Positions 24,089-36,189 of a DNA stretch of 64,000 nucleotides are shown here, piece by piece; within the stretch, counting starts at the first letter, position 1; each line of letters starts with the position of its first letter. The position numbers and the translations under genes are program-made. The notes under the pieces were generated by a model, which worked only from the letters and a program-made list of their open reading frames with translations, ran no database searches and was not told the origin of the DNA. The DNA comes from Paralichthys olivaceus (Eukaryota; Chordata; Actinopteri; Pleuronectiformes; Paralichthyidae). Location of the stretch: positions 20,682,458-20,746,457 of the forward strand of contig NC_091096.1 in the NCBI RefSeq assembly GCF_024713975.1, given 5' to 3'.

Positions 24089-24289
24089 CTATATGCCAAA
24101 TATGATTGTATCGCTCTTGTCCAATGTTATCTGCTCTGCTTTCGTATGGCTTTCAGCAAGTGTTCTTTCTACAACGTGTGTTGAGCTGTTCATAGGCATT
24201 CTCCTCACCTCAAGGTTGTCAGTCAGCTTTTGATACTGTTCTGGAGTATGTTGATTCGACCCTTCTCCTCCCCCAAGGCTATCTTCCAC
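24089..24289 (-). other. Open frame upstream of array copy 1
   Basis: A 66-codon frame beginning at GTG ends in TAG six bases before the main frame. It is Ser/Thr/Glu-rich, without a domain I recognise. Its first ATG is internal (MPMNSSTH). The same frame recurs unchanged at 25653-25853, 27217-27417, 28785-28985, 30353-30553, 31598-31798, 33637-33837 and 34880-35080. It could be 5' UTR, an upstream exon or non-coding. Confidence 0.25.
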
Positions 24290-24981
24290 TGCTTTTTAAG
24301 CTGCCCACTCTGTTGTACCAAGCATTCTATTTCCAGCTGCCTTCAGGACTTAATTTAAGTTGTTTGGGTTATTAGTTTCCTCCAAAATGTTCTACTGCTT
24401 TGTCATACATAATGTTCCACATCAAACCCTATACATTTTCAAAAAATAGGGGAGTTTTAGAGTAATAATGCAGCTATAAATTATATAATGCAAGGACCTG
24501 CGACTGCAACTGATGCTAACCCTGTGACATCTGTGATAACGGTGAGGATGCATTTACGGCTGCATATACAGTAGTTTGCTTTTTTCTCGAGCATCTGTGA
24601 TTGAAAGCACTTTGACAGGGAAGCTAATTTTGAACGAACCGCTTGGCGAATGTCTTAGGAAAAAAAGTAATTTTTATCATTCAAGCAAAGTAATATTAAC
24701 TAGACTTCTGTATTGACAACCTGAACAACCTGACAAAATTAATTAAAATTTAAAGAAAAATACCTTATTCAACAACACATTTAATAATCTTATCTATCTG
24801 TTTGAGAGATAAAATGCAACAGAAAGTTACATGAAATGATTATGGACATAATGCTCATACATTATTTATTCAAGACAGATCTTCATGTTCATATTTAGTA
24901 TGAAATTTATTAGATTAAAAGGGGAAAACTGGAGCACCCGGAGAAAACCCTATACATTTTCCAAAAATAGGGGTGTTGGTT

Positions 24982-25647
24982 TTAGAGCAATAATGCAGCT
25001 ATAAATAATATAATGAAAGGACCTGCAACTGATGCTAACCCTGTGACAGCTGTGATAACGTTCAGGATGCAATTACGGCTGCATATGCAGTAGTTTGCTT
25101 TTTTCTCGAGCATCTGTGATTGAAAACACTTTACCAGGGAAGCTAACGCTCCTGGATCAGGTACAAGTGGCATGTATTTCAGCCTCTTGCCAAACTTGCT
25201 ACGAAGCTTGGAATACACAGCCTTTGACACGTTCTTGCTGCACATGTGTGGAACAAAATCCTCTTTGAGTCCTTTTAGTATTTCTTTTACCAGACACTTT
25301 GTGAAGCTGTCCAACTCCTCATTGTTGATGTCCTTCAGTGCACACCTCTTGATGACTTCCATGACCACCTTGGCAACAAACTCCTGGCGCTTCTTCTCTT
25401 CAGAATCCACACTGTCAGACCGATGCATCGATGGCATGCTATACTGTACGGAATGCATGTCATCTGAGCACAGGTTAATGGTGTCTAGCTGCTGCTGCAC
25501 GGTGTCTGTGTGCTGCTGCATGGTGTCCAGGCCGTGCTGCTGCATGGGGTCTGTGTGTTGGTGCACGTTGTCTTTTTGCTGCTGTAGGGGGTCCGAGTGC
25601 TGCTGCTCCTTGTGTTGTTGCTGCTCAATGTTGTCTGAATTCTCCAC
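24982..25647 (-). CDS. Array copy 2
   Basis: Same 221-codon translation as copy 1, at +1564 bp. No coding difference was noticed. GTG at the first codon; in-unit AATAAA after the stop. Confidence 0.48.
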   Translation of the reverse strand: MENSDNIEQQQHKEQQHSDPLQQQKDNVHQHTDPMQQHGLDTMQQHTDTVQQQLDTINLCSDDMHSVQYSMPSMHRSDSVDSEEKKRQEFVAKVVMEVIKRCALKDINNEELDSFTKCLVKEILKGLKEDFVPHMCSKNVSKAVYSKLRSKFGKRLKYMPLVPDPGALASLVKCFQSQMLEKKANYCICSRNCILNVITAVTGLASVAGPFIILFIAALLL

Positions 25648-26545
25648 TTTGTCTATATGCCAAATATGATTGTATCGCTCTTGTCCAATGTTATCTGCTC
25701 TGCTTTCGTATGGCTTTCAGCAAGTGTTCTTTCTACAACGTGTGTTGAGCTGTTCATAGGCATTCTCCTCACCTCAAGGTTGTCAGTCAGCTTTTGATAC
25801 TGTTCTGGAGTATGTTGATTCGACCCTTCTCCTCCCCCAAGGCTATCTTCCACTGCTTTTTAAGCTGCCCACTCTGTTGTACCAAGCATTCTATTTCCAG
25901 CTGCCTTCAGGACTTAATTTAAGTTGTTTGGGTTATTAGTTTCCTCCAAAATGTTCTACTGCTTTGTCATACATAATGTTCCACATCAAACCCTATACAT
26001 TTTCAAAAAATAGGGGAGTTTTAGAGTAATAATGCAGCTATAAATTATATAATGCAAGGACCTGCGACTGCAACTGATGCTAACCCTGTGACATCTGTGA
26101 TAACGGTGAGGATGCATTTACGGCTGCATATACAGTAGTTTGCTTTTTTCTCGAGCATCTGTGATTGAAAGCACTTTGACAGGGAAGCTAATTTTGAACG
26201 AACCGCTTGGCGAATGTCTTAGGAAAAAAAGTAATTTTTATCATTCAAGCAAAGTAATATTAACTAGACTTCTGTATTGACAACCTGAACAACCTGACAA
26301 AATTAATTAAAATTTAAAGAAAAATACCTTATTCAACAACACATTTAATAATCTTATCTATCTGTTTGAGAGATAAAATGCAACAGAAAGTTACATGAAA
26401 TGATTATGGACATAATGCTCATACATTATTTATTCAAGACAGATCTTCATGTTCATATTTAGTATGAAATTTATTAGATTAAAAGGGGAAAACTGGAGCA
26501 CCCGGAGAAAACCCTATACATTTTCCAAAAATAGGGGTGTTGGTT

Positions 26546-27211
26546 TTAGAGCAATAATGCAGCTATAAATAATATAATGAAAGGACCTGCAACTGATGCT
26601 AACCCTGTGACAGCTGTGATAACGTTCAGGATGCAATTACGGCTGCATATGCAGTAGTTTGCTTTTTTCTCGAGCATCTGTGATTGAAAACACTTTACCA
26701 GGGAAGCTAACGCTCCTGGATCAGGTACAAGTGGCATGTATTTCAGCCTCTTGCCAAACTTGCTACGAAGCTTGGAATACACAGCCTTTGACACGTTCTT
26801 GCTGCACATGTGTGGAACAAAATCCTCTTTGAGTCCTTTTAGTATTTCTTTTACCAGACACTTTGTGAAGCTGTCCAACTCCTCATTGTTGATGTCCTTC
26901 AGTGCACACCTCTTGATGACTTCCATGACCACCTTGGCAACAAACTCCTGGCGCTTCTTCTCTTCAGAATCCACACTGTCAGACCGATGCATCGATGGCA
27001 TGCTATACTGTACGGAATGCATGTCATCTGAGCACAGGTTAATGGTGTCTAGCTGCTGCTGCACGGTGTCTGTGTGCTGCTGCATGGTGTCCAGGCCGTG
27101 CTGCTGCATGGGGTCTGTGTGTTGGTGCACGTTGTCTTTTTGCTGCTGTAGGGGGTCCGAGTGCTGCTGCTCCTTGTGTTGTTGCTGCTCAATGTTGTCT
27201 GAATTCTCCAC
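26546..27211 (-). CDS. Array copy 3
   Basis: Same translation as copies 1 and 2, at +1564 bp from copy 2. The unit that follows its 5' side differs by the 4-bp indel in the second fragment (27609-27812 reads open where units with GAATGTC do not). Confidence 0.48.
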   Translation of the reverse strand: MENSDNIEQQQHKEQQHSDPLQQQKDNVHQHTDPMQQHGLDTMQQHTDTVQQQLDTINLCSDDMHSVQYSMPSMHRSDSVDSEEKKRQEFVAKVVMEVIKRCALKDINNEELDSFTKCLVKEILKGLKEDFVPHMCSKNVSKAVYSKLRSKFGKRLKYMPLVPDPGALASLVKCFQSQMLEKKANYCICSRNCILNVITAVTGLASVAGPFIILFIAALLL

Positions 27212-27608
27212 TTTGTCTATATGCCAAATATGATTGTATCGCTCTTGTCCAATGTTATCTGCTCTGCTTTCGTATGGCTTTCAGCAAGTGTTCTTTCTAC
27301 AACGTGTGTTGAGCTGTTCATAGGCATTCTCCTCACCTCAAGGTTGTCAGTCAGCTTTTGATACTGTTCTGGAGTATGTTGATTCGACCCTTCTCCTCCC
27401 CCAAGGCTATCTTCCACTGCTTTTTAAGCTGCCCACTCTGTTGTACCAAGCATTCTATTTCCAGCTGCCTTCAGGACTTAATTTAAGTTGTTTGGGTTAT
27501 TAGTTTCCTCCAAAATGTTCTACTGCTTTGTCATACATAATGTTCCACATCAAACCCTATACATTTTCAAAAAATAGGGGAGTTTTAGAGTAATAATGCA
27601 GCTATAAA

Positions 27609-27812
27609 TTATATAATGCAAGGACCTGCGACTGCAACTGATGCTAACCCTGTGACATCTGTGATAACGGTGAGGATGCATTTACGGCTGCATATACAGT
27701 AGTTTGCTTTTTTCTCGAGCATCTGTGATTGAAAGCACTTTGACAGGGAAGCTAATTTTGAACGAACCGCTTGGCGGTCTTTGGTCTTAGGAAAAAAAGT
27801 AATTTTTATCAT
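27609..27812 (-). pseudogene. Internal second fragment of the array frame
   Basis: Within each unit a diverged duplicate of the frame's 3' part (KCFQSQMLEKKANYCICSRK...) is fused to unrelated sequence. In this unit and at 29177-29380 and 35272-35475 the 4-bp-longer variant keeps it open. The other units carry the same fragment near 24480-24630, 26040-26200, 30740-30890, 31980-32140 and 34020-34180. It looks like a decayed half copy trapped in the unit before amplification. Confidence 0.6.
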
Positions 27813-28113
27813 TCAAGCAAAGTAATATTAACTAGACTTCTGTATTGACAACCTGAACAACCTGACAAAATTAATTAAAATTTAAAGAAAAATACCTTAT
27901 TCAACAACACATTTAATAATCTTATCTATCTGTTTGAGAGATAAAATGCAACAGAAAGTTACATGAAATGATTATGGACATAATGCTCATACATTATTTA
28001 TTCAAGACAGATCTTCATGTTCATATTTAGTATGAAATTTATTAGATTAAAAGGGGAAAACTGGAGCACCCGGAGAAAACCCTATACATTTTCCAAAAAT
28101 AGGGGTGTTGGTT

Positions 28114-28779
28114 TTAGAGCAATAATGCAGCTATAAATAATATAATGAAAGGACCTGCAACTGATGCTAACCCTGTGACAGCTGTGATAACGTTCAGGAT
28201 GCAATTACGGCTGCATATGCAGTAGTTTGCTTTTTTCTCGAGCATCTGTGATTGAAAACACTTTACCAGGGAAGCTAACGCTCCTGGATCAGGTACAAGT
28301 GGCATGTATTTCAGCCTCTTGCCAAACTTGCTACGAAGCTTGGAATACACAGCCTTTGACACGTTCTTGCTGCACATGTGTGGAACAAAATCCTCTTTGA
28401 GTCCTTTTAGTATTTCTTTTACCAGACACTTTGTGAAGCTGTCCAACTCCTCATTGTTGATGTCCTTCAGTGCACACCTCTTGATGACTTCCATGACCAC
28501 CTTGGCAACAAACTCCTGGCGCTTCTTCTCTTCAGAATCCACACTGTCAGACCGATGCATCGATGGCATGCTATACTGTACGGAATGCATGTCATCTGAG
28601 CACAGGTTAATGGTGTCTAGCTGCTGCTGCACGGTGTCTGTGTGCTGCTGCATGGTGTCCAGGCCGTGCTGCTGCATGGGGTCTGTGTGTTGGTGCACGT
28701 TGTCTTTTTGCTGCTGTAGGGGGTCCGAGTGCTGCTGCTCCTTGTGTTGTTGCTGCTCAATGTTGTCTGAATTCTCCAC
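28114..28779 (-). CDS. Array copy 4
   Basis: Same translation as copies 1-3, at +1568 bp from copy 3. Confidence 0.48.
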   Translation of the reverse strand: MENSDNIEQQQHKEQQHSDPLQQQKDNVHQHTDPMQQHGLDTMQQHTDTVQQQLDTINLCSDDMHSVQYSMPSMHRSDSVDSEEKKRQEFVAKVVMEVIKRCALKDINNEELDSFTKCLVKEILKGLKEDFVPHMCSKNVSKAVYSKLRSKFGKRLKYMPLVPDPGALASLVKCFQSQMLEKKANYCICSRNCILNVITAVTGLASVAGPFIILFIAALLL

Positions 28780-29681
28780 TTTGTCTATATGCCAAATATG
28801 ATTGTATCGCTCTTGTCCAATGTTATCTGCTCTGCTTTCGTATGGCTTTCAGCAAGTGTTCTTTCTACAACGTGTGTTGAGCTGTTCATAGGCATTCTCC
28901 TCACCTCAAGGTTGTCAGTCAGCTTTTGATACTGTTCTGGAGTATGTTGATTCGACCCTTCTCCTCCCCCAAGGCTATCTTCCACTGCTTTTTAAGCTGC
29001 CCACTCTGTTGTACCAAGCATTCTATTTCCAGCTGCCTTCAGGACTTAATTTAAGTTGTTTGGGTTATTAGTTTCCTCCAAAATGTTCTACTGCTTTGTC
29101 ATACATAATGTTCCACATCAAACCCTATACATTTTCAAAAAATAGGGGAGTTTTAGAGTAATAATGCAGCTATAAATTATATAATGCAAGGACCTGCGAC
29201 TGCAACTGATGCTAACCCTGTGACATCTGTGATAACGGTGAGGATGCATTTACGGCTGCATATACAGTAGTTTGCTTTTTTCTCGAGCATCTGTGATTGA
29301 AAGCACTTTGACAGGGAAGCTAATTTTGAACGAACCGCTTGGCGGTCTTTGGTCTTAGGAAAAAAAGTAATTTTTATCATTCAAGCAAAGTAATATTAAC
29401 TAGACTTCTGTATTGACAACCTGAACAACCTGACAAAATTAATTAAAATTTAAAGAAAAATACCTTATTCAACAACACATTTAATAATCTTATCTATCTG
29501 TTTGAGAGATAAAATGCAACAGAAAGTTACATGAAATGATTATGGACATAATGCTCATACATTATTTATTCAAGACAGATCTTCATGTTCATATTTAGTA
29601 TGAAATTTATTAGATTAAAAGGGGAAAACTGGAGCACCCGGAGAAAACCCTATACATTTTCCAAAAATAGGGGTGTTGGTT

Positions 29682-30347
29682 TTAGAGCAATAATGCAGCT
29701 ATAAATAATATAATGAAAGGACCTGCAACTGATGCTAACCCTGTGACAGCTGTGATAACGTTCAGGATGCAATTACGGCTGCATATGCAGTAGTTTGCTT
29801 TTTTCTCGAGCATCTGTGATTGAAAACACTTTACCAGGGAAGCTAACGCTCCTGGATCAGGTACAAGTGGCATGTATTTCAGCCTCTTGCCAAACTTGCT
29901 ACGAAGCTTGGAATACACAGCCTTTGACACGTTCTTGCTGCACATGTGTGGAACAAAATCCTCTTTGAGTCCTTTTAGTATTTCTTTTACCAGACACTTT
30001 GTGAAGCTGTCCAACTCCTCATTGTTGATGTCCTTCAGTGCACACCTCTTGATGACTTCCATGACCACCTTGGCAACAAACTCCTGGCGCTTCTTCTCTT
30101 CAGAATCCACACTGTCAGACCGATGCATCGATGGCATGCTATACTGTACGGAATGCATGTCATCTGAGCACAGGTTAATGGTGTCTAGCTGCTGCTGCAC
30201 GGTGTCTGTGTGCTGCTGCATGGTGTCCAGGCCGTGCTGCTGCATGGGGTCTGTGTGTTGGTGCACGTTGTCTTTTTGCTGCTGTAGGGGGTCCGAGTGC
30301 TGCTGCTCCTTGTGTTGTTGCTGCTCAATGTTGTCTGAATTCTCCAC
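29682..30347 (-). CDS. Array copy 5
   Basis: Same translation as copies 1-4, at +1568 bp from copy 4. It is the last full-length near-identical copy before the deleted forms begin. Confidence 0.48.
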   Translation of the reverse strand: MENSDNIEQQQHKEQQHSDPLQQQKDNVHQHTDPMQQHGLDTMQQHTDTVQQQLDTINLCSDDMHSVQYSMPSMHRSDSVDSEEKKRQEFVAKVVMEVIKRCALKDINNEELDSFTKCLVKEILKGLKEDFVPHMCSKNVSKAVYSKLRSKFGKRLKYMPLVPDPGALASLVKCFQSQMLEKKANYCICSRNCILNVITAVTGLASVAGPFIILFIAALLL

Positions 30348-31262
30348 TTTGTCTATATGCCAAATATGATTGTATCGCTCTTGTCCAATGTTATCTGCTC
30401 TGCTTTCGTATGGCTTTCAGCAAGTGTTCTTTCTACAACGTGTGTTGAGCTGTTCATAGGCATTCTCCTCACCTCAAGGTTGTCAGTCAGCTTTTGATAC
30501 TGTTCTGGAGTATGTTGATTCGACCCTTCTCCTCCCCCAAGGCTATCTTCCACTGCTTTTTAAGCTGCCCACTCTGTTGTACCAAGCATTCTATTTCCAG
30601 CTGCCTTCAGGACTTAATTTAAGTTGTTTGGGTTATTAGTTTCCTCCAAAATGTTCTACTGCTTTGTCATACATAATGTTCCACATCAAACCCTATACAT
30701 TTTCAAAAAATAGGGGAGTTTTAGAGTAATAATGCAGCTATAAATTATATAATGCAAGGACCTGCGACTGCAACTGATGCTAACCCTGTGACATCTGTGA
30801 TAACGGTGAGGATGCATTTACGGCTGCATATACAGTAGTTTGCTTTTTTCTCGAGCATCTGTGATTGAAAGCACTTTGACAGGGAAGCTAATTTTGAACG
30901 AACCGCTTGGCGAATGTCTTAGGAAAAAAAGTAATTTTTATCATTCAAGCAAAGTAATATTAACTAGACTTCTGTATTGACAACCTGAACAACCTGACAA
31001 AATTAATTAAAATTTAAAGAAAAATACCTTATTCAACAACACATTTAATAATCTTATCTATCTGTTTGAGAGATAAAATGCAACAGAAAGTTACATGAAA
31101 TGATTATGGACATAATGCTCATACATTATTTATTCAAGACAGATCTTCATGTTCATATTTAGTATGAAATTTATTAGATTAAAAGGGGAAAACTGGAGCA
31201 CCCTGAGAAAAAACCCCTTTCAGTATTTCTTTTACCAGACACTTTGTGAAGCTGTCCAACTT

Positions 31263-31592
31263 CTAATCGTTGGTTTCCTTCAGTTTACACCTCTTGATGA
31301 CTTCCATGACCACCCCGGCAACAAACTCCTGGCGCTTCTTCTCTTCAGAATCCACACTGTCAGACCGATGCATCGATGGCATGCTATACTGTACGGAATG
31401 CATGTCATCTGAGCACAGGTTAATGGTGTCTAGCTGCTGCTGCACGGTGTCTGTGTGCTGCTGCACGGTGTCTGGGCCGTGCTGCTGCATGGGGTCTGTG
31501 TGTTGGTGCACGTTGTCTTTTTGCTGCTGTAGGGGGTCCGAGTGCTGCTGCTCCTTGTGTTGTTGCTGCTCAATGTTGTCTGAATTCTCCAC
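31263..31592 (-). pseudogene. Array copy 6, C-terminally truncated
   Basis: The Q/H-rich N-terminal half is kept but the frame ends early after KRCKLKETND. About 320 bp is missing at a junction reading GAGCACCCTGAGAAAAAACC then CCTTTCAGTATTTC. The whole charged/Cys/hydrophobic part is lost, so if translated it would be soluble. Confidence 0.7.
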
Positions 31593-32507
31593 TTTGTCTA
31601 TATGCCAAATATGATTGTATCGCTCTTGTCCAATGTTATCTGCTCTGCTTTCGTATGGCTTTCAGCAAGTGTTCTTTCTACAACGTGTGTTGAGCTGTTC
31701 ATAGGCATTCTCCTCACCTCAAGGTTGTCAGTCAGCTTTTGATACTGTTCTGGAGTATGTTGATTCGACCCTTCTCCTCCCCCAAGGCTATCTTCCACTG
31801 CTTTTTAAGCTGCCCACTCTGTTGTACCAAGCATTCTATTTCCAGCTGCCTTCAGGACTTAATTTAAGTTGTTTGGGTTATTAGTTTCCTCCAAAATGTT
31901 CTACTGCTTTGTCATACATAATGTTCCACATCAAACCCTATACATTTTCAAAAAATAGGGGAGTTTTAGAGTAATAATGCAGCTATAAATTATATAATGC
32001 AAGGACCTGCGACTGCAACTGATGCTAACCCTGTGACATCTGTGATAACGTTGAGGATGCATTTACGGCTGCATATACAGTAGTTTGCTTTTTTCTCGAG
32101 CATCTGTGATTGAAAGCACTTTGACAGGGAAGCTAATTTTGAACGAACCGCTTGGCGAATGTCTTAGGAAAAAAAGTAATTTTTATCATTCAAGCAAAGT
32201 AATATTAACTAGACTTCTGTATTGACAACCTGAACAACCTGACAAAATTAATTAAAATTTAAAGAAAAATACCTTATTCAACAACACATTTAATAATCTT
32301 ATCTATCTGTTTGAGAGATAAAATGCAACAGAAAGTTACATGAAATGATTATGGACATAATGCTAATACATTATTTATTCAAGACAGATCTTCATGTTCA
32401 TATTTAGTATGAAATTTATTAGATTAAAAGGGGAAAACTGGAGCACCCTGAGAAAAAACCCCTTTCAGTATTTCTTTTACCAAACACTTTGTGAAGCTGT
32501 CCAACTT

Positions 32508-32853
32508 CTAATCGTTGGTTTCCTTCAGTTTACACCTCTTGATGACTTCCATGACCACCCCGGCAACAAACTCCTGGCGCTTCTTCTCTTCAGAATCCAC
32601 ACTGTCAGACCGATGCATCGATGGCATGCTATACTGTACGGAATGCATGTCACCTGAGCACAGGTTAATAGTGTCTAGCTGCTGCTGCACATGCTCAGTT
32701 TGCTGCTACACAGTATATATGTGCTGCTGCACGGTGTCCGGGCCGTGCTGCTGCATGGGGTCTGTGTGTTGCTGCACGTTGTCTTGTTGCTGCTGTAGGG
32801 GGTCAGAGGGCTGCTGCTCTTTGTCTTGCTACTGCTCCATGTTGTCTGTATTC
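32508..32853 (-). pseudogene. Array copy 7, truncated and interrupted
   Basis: It shares the deletion junction and the ending KRCKLKETND with copy 6. The Gln-rich part has diverged and holds an in-frame stop (TAG just before QQTEHVQQQL, on the minus strand near 32700). Not translatable as one protein. Confidence 0.7.
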
Positions 32854-33121
32854 TCCACTTTGTCTCTATGCCAAATATGATTGTATCGCTCTTGTCCTAT
32901 GTTATGTGCACTGATTTCATATGGCTTCGAGAAACTGTTCTTTCTACAGCGTGACAATGTTCCACAACAGAGCCCCATACATTTAGAAGAAAATGGGGGT
33001 GTTGGTTTTAGAGCAATAATGCAGCTATAAATAATAACATTCAGGATGCAATTACGGCTGCATATGCAGTAGTTTGCTTTTTTCTCGAGCATCTGTGATT
33101 GAAAACACTTTACCAGGGAAG

Positions 33122-33631
33122 CTAACACTCCAGATCAGGTACAGGTACAAGTAGCATGTATTTCAGCCTCTTGCCAAACTTGCTATGAAGCTTGGAATAC
33201 ACAGCCTTTGACACGTTCTTGCTGCACATGTGTGGAACAAAATCCTCTTTGAGTCCTTTTAGTATTTCTTTTACCAGACACTTTGTGAAGCTGTCCAACT
33301 CCTCATTGTTGATGTCCTTCAGTGCACACCTCTTGATGACTTCCATGACCACCTTGGCAACAAACTCCTGGCGCTTCTTCTCTTCAGAATCCACACTGTC
33401 AGACCGATGCATTGCTGGCATGCTATACTGTACGGAATGCATGTCATCTGAGCACAGGTTAATGGTGTCTAGCTGCTGCTGCACGGTGTCTGTGTGCTGC
33501 TGCACGGTGTCCGGGCCGTGCTGCTGCATGGGGTCTGTGTGTTGCTGCACGTTGTCTTGTTGCTGCTGTAGGGGGTCCGAGTGCTGCTGCTCCTTGTGTT
33601 GTTGCTGCTCAATGTTGTCTGAATTCTCCAC
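33122..33631 (-). pseudogene. Array copy 8, mosaic with altered C-terminus
   Basis: The frame matches the full-length copies to KRLKYMLLVP. An insertion of a few bases (CAGGTACAGGTACAAG region near 33136) then shifts it, ending in PDLEC. The Cys cluster and hydrophobic tail follow in another frame (33000-33125). Upstream on the plus strand it abuts copy 7, forming the 2039-bp unit. Confidence 0.6.
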
Positions 33632-34628
33632 TTTGTCTATATGCCAAATATGATTGTATCGCTCTTGTCCAATGTTATCTGCTCTGCTTTCGTATGGCTT
33701 TCAGCAAGTGTTCTTTCTACAACGTGTGTTGAGCTGTTCATAGGCATTCTCCTCACCTCAAGGTTGTCAGTCAGCTTTTGATACTGTTCTGGAGTATGTT
33801 GATTCGACCCTTCTCCTCCCCCAAGGCTATCTTCCACTGCTTTTTAAGCTGCCCACTCTGTTGTACCAAGCATTCTATTTCCAGCTGCCTTCAGGACTTA
33901 ATTTAAGTTGTTTGGGTTATTAGTTTCCTCCAAAATGTTCTACTGCTTTGTCATACATAATGTTCCACATCAAACCCTATACATTTTCAAAAAATAGGGG
34001 AGTTTTAGAGCAATAATGCAGCTATAAATTATATAATGAAAGGACCTGCGACTGCAACTGATGCTAACCCTGTGACACCTGTGATAACGTTGAGGATGCA
34101 TTTACGGCTGCATATACAGTAGTTTGCTTTTTTCTCGAGCATCTGTGATTGAAAGCACTTTGACAGGGAAGCTAATTTTGAACGAACCGCTTGGCGAATG
34201 TCTTAGGAAAAAAAGTAATTTTTATCATTCAAGCAAAGTAATATTAACTAGACTTCTGTATTGACAACCTGAACAACCTGACAAAATTAATTAAAATTTA
34301 AAGAAAAATACCTTATTCAACAACACATTTAATAATCTTATCTATCTGTTTGAGAGATAAAATGCAACAGAAAGTTACATGAAATGATTATGGACATAAT
34401 GCTCATACATTATTTATTCAAGACAGATCTTCATGTTCATATTTAGTATGAAATTTATTAGATTAAAAGGGGAAAACTGGAGCACCCTGAGAAAAAACCC
34501 CTTTCAGTATTTCTTTTACCAGACACTTTGTGAAGCTGTCCAACTTCTAATCGTTGGTTTCCTTCAGTTTACACCTCTTGATGACTTCCATGACCACCCC
34601 GGCAACAAACTCCTGGCGCTTCTTCTCT

Positions 34629-34874
34629 TCAGAATCCACAGTCAGACCGATGCATCGATGGCATGCTATACTGTACGGAATGCATGTCATCTGAGCACAG
34701 GTTAATGGTGTCTAGCTGCTGCTGCACGGTGTCTGTGTGCTGCTGCATGGTGTCCAGGCCGTGCTGCTGCATGGGGTCTGTGTGTTGGTGCACGTTGTCT
34801 TTTTGCTGCTGTAGGGGGTCCGAGTGCTGCTGCTCCTTGTGTTGTTGCTGCTCAATGTTGTCTGAATTCTCCAC
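34629..34874 (-). pseudogene. Array copy 9, truncated
   Basis: Same deletion junction as copies 6 and 7, plus a small deletion (CCACAGTCAGACC instead of CCACACTGTCAGACC) that shifts the frame so it ends in HRSDCGF. Confidence 0.7.
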
Positions 34875-35739
34875 TTTGTCTATATGCCAAATATGATTGT
34901 ATCGCTCTTGTCCAATGTTATCTGCTCTGCTTTCGTATGGCTTTCAGCAAGTGTTCTTTCTACAACGTGTGTTGAGCTGTTCATAGGCATTCTCCTCACC
35001 TCAAGGTTGTCAGTCAGCTTTTGATACTGTTCTGGAGTATGTTGATTCGACCCTTCTCCTCCCCCAAGGCTATCTTCCACTGCTTTTTAAGCTGCCCACT
35101 CTGTTGTACCAAGCATTCTATTTCCAGCTGCCTTCAGGACTTAATTTAAGTTGTTTGGGTTATTAGTTTCCTCCAAAATGTTCTACTGCTTTGTCATACA
35201 TAATGTTCCACATCAAACCCTATACATTTTCAAAAAATAGGGGAGTTTTAGAGTAATAATGCAGCTATAAATTATATAATGCAAGGACCTGCGACTGCAA
35301 CTGATGCTAACCCTGTGACATCTGTGATAACGTTGAGGATGCATTTACGGCTGCATATACAGTAGTTTGCTTTTTTCTCGAGCATCTGTGATTGAAAGCA
35401 CTTTGACAGGGAAGCTAATTTTGAACGAACCGCTTGGCGGTCTTTGGTCTTAGGAAAAAAAGTAATTTTTATCATTCAAGCAAAGTAATATTAACTAGAC
35501 TTCTGTATTGACAACCTGAACAACCTGACAAAATTAATTAAAATTTAAAGAAAAATACCTTATTCAACAACACATTTAATAATCTTATCTATCTGTTTGA
35601 GAGATAAAATGCAACAGAAAGTTACATGAAATGATTATGGACATAATGCTCATACATTATTTATTCAAGACAGATCTTCATGTTCATATTTAGTATGAAA
35701 TTTATTAGATTAAAAGGGGAAAACTGGAGCACCCTGAGA

Positions 35740-36060
35740 AAAAACCCCTTTCAGTATTACTTTTATCAGACACTTTGTTAAACTGTACAACTTCTAATCA
35801 TTGGTTTCCTTCAGTTTACACCTCTTGATGACTTCCATGACCACCCCGGCAACAAACTCCTGGCGCTTCTTCTTTTCAGAATCCACACTGTCAGACCGAT
35901 GCATCGATGGCATGCTATACTGTACGGAATGCATGTCATGTTGTCTTATTGCTGCACGTTGTCTTGTTGCTGCTGTAGGGGGTCAGAGGGCTGCTGCTCT
36001 TTGTCTTGTTGCTGCTCAATGTTGTCTGTATTCTCCACTTTGTCTCTATGCCAAATATGA
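35740..36060 (-). pseudogene. Array copy 10, truncated and rearranged
   Basis: It carries the shared deletion junction. Most of the middle of the Gln-rich segment is also deleted (GCATGTCATGTTGTCTTATT). It lies directly beside the diverged terminal copy. Confidence 0.6.
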
Positions 36061-36189
36061 TTGTATCGCTCTTGTCCTATGTTATGTGCACTGATTTTGT
36101 ATGGCTTTCAGAAAGTGTTCTTTCTACAGCGTGACATAATGTTCCACATCAGAACCCCATACATTTAGAAGAAAATGGGGGTGTTGGTT

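Noticed and set aside
23608-24105. 165-codon plus-strand ORF, repeated in every array unit, very rich in Cys (CCCCRGSECC-like)
   Set aside because: It is the antisense of the CAG/CAC-rich Gln/His segment; reverse complements of CAG repeats read as Cys/Leu/Ala. Poly(A) signals and the hydrophobic tail support the minus strand instead.
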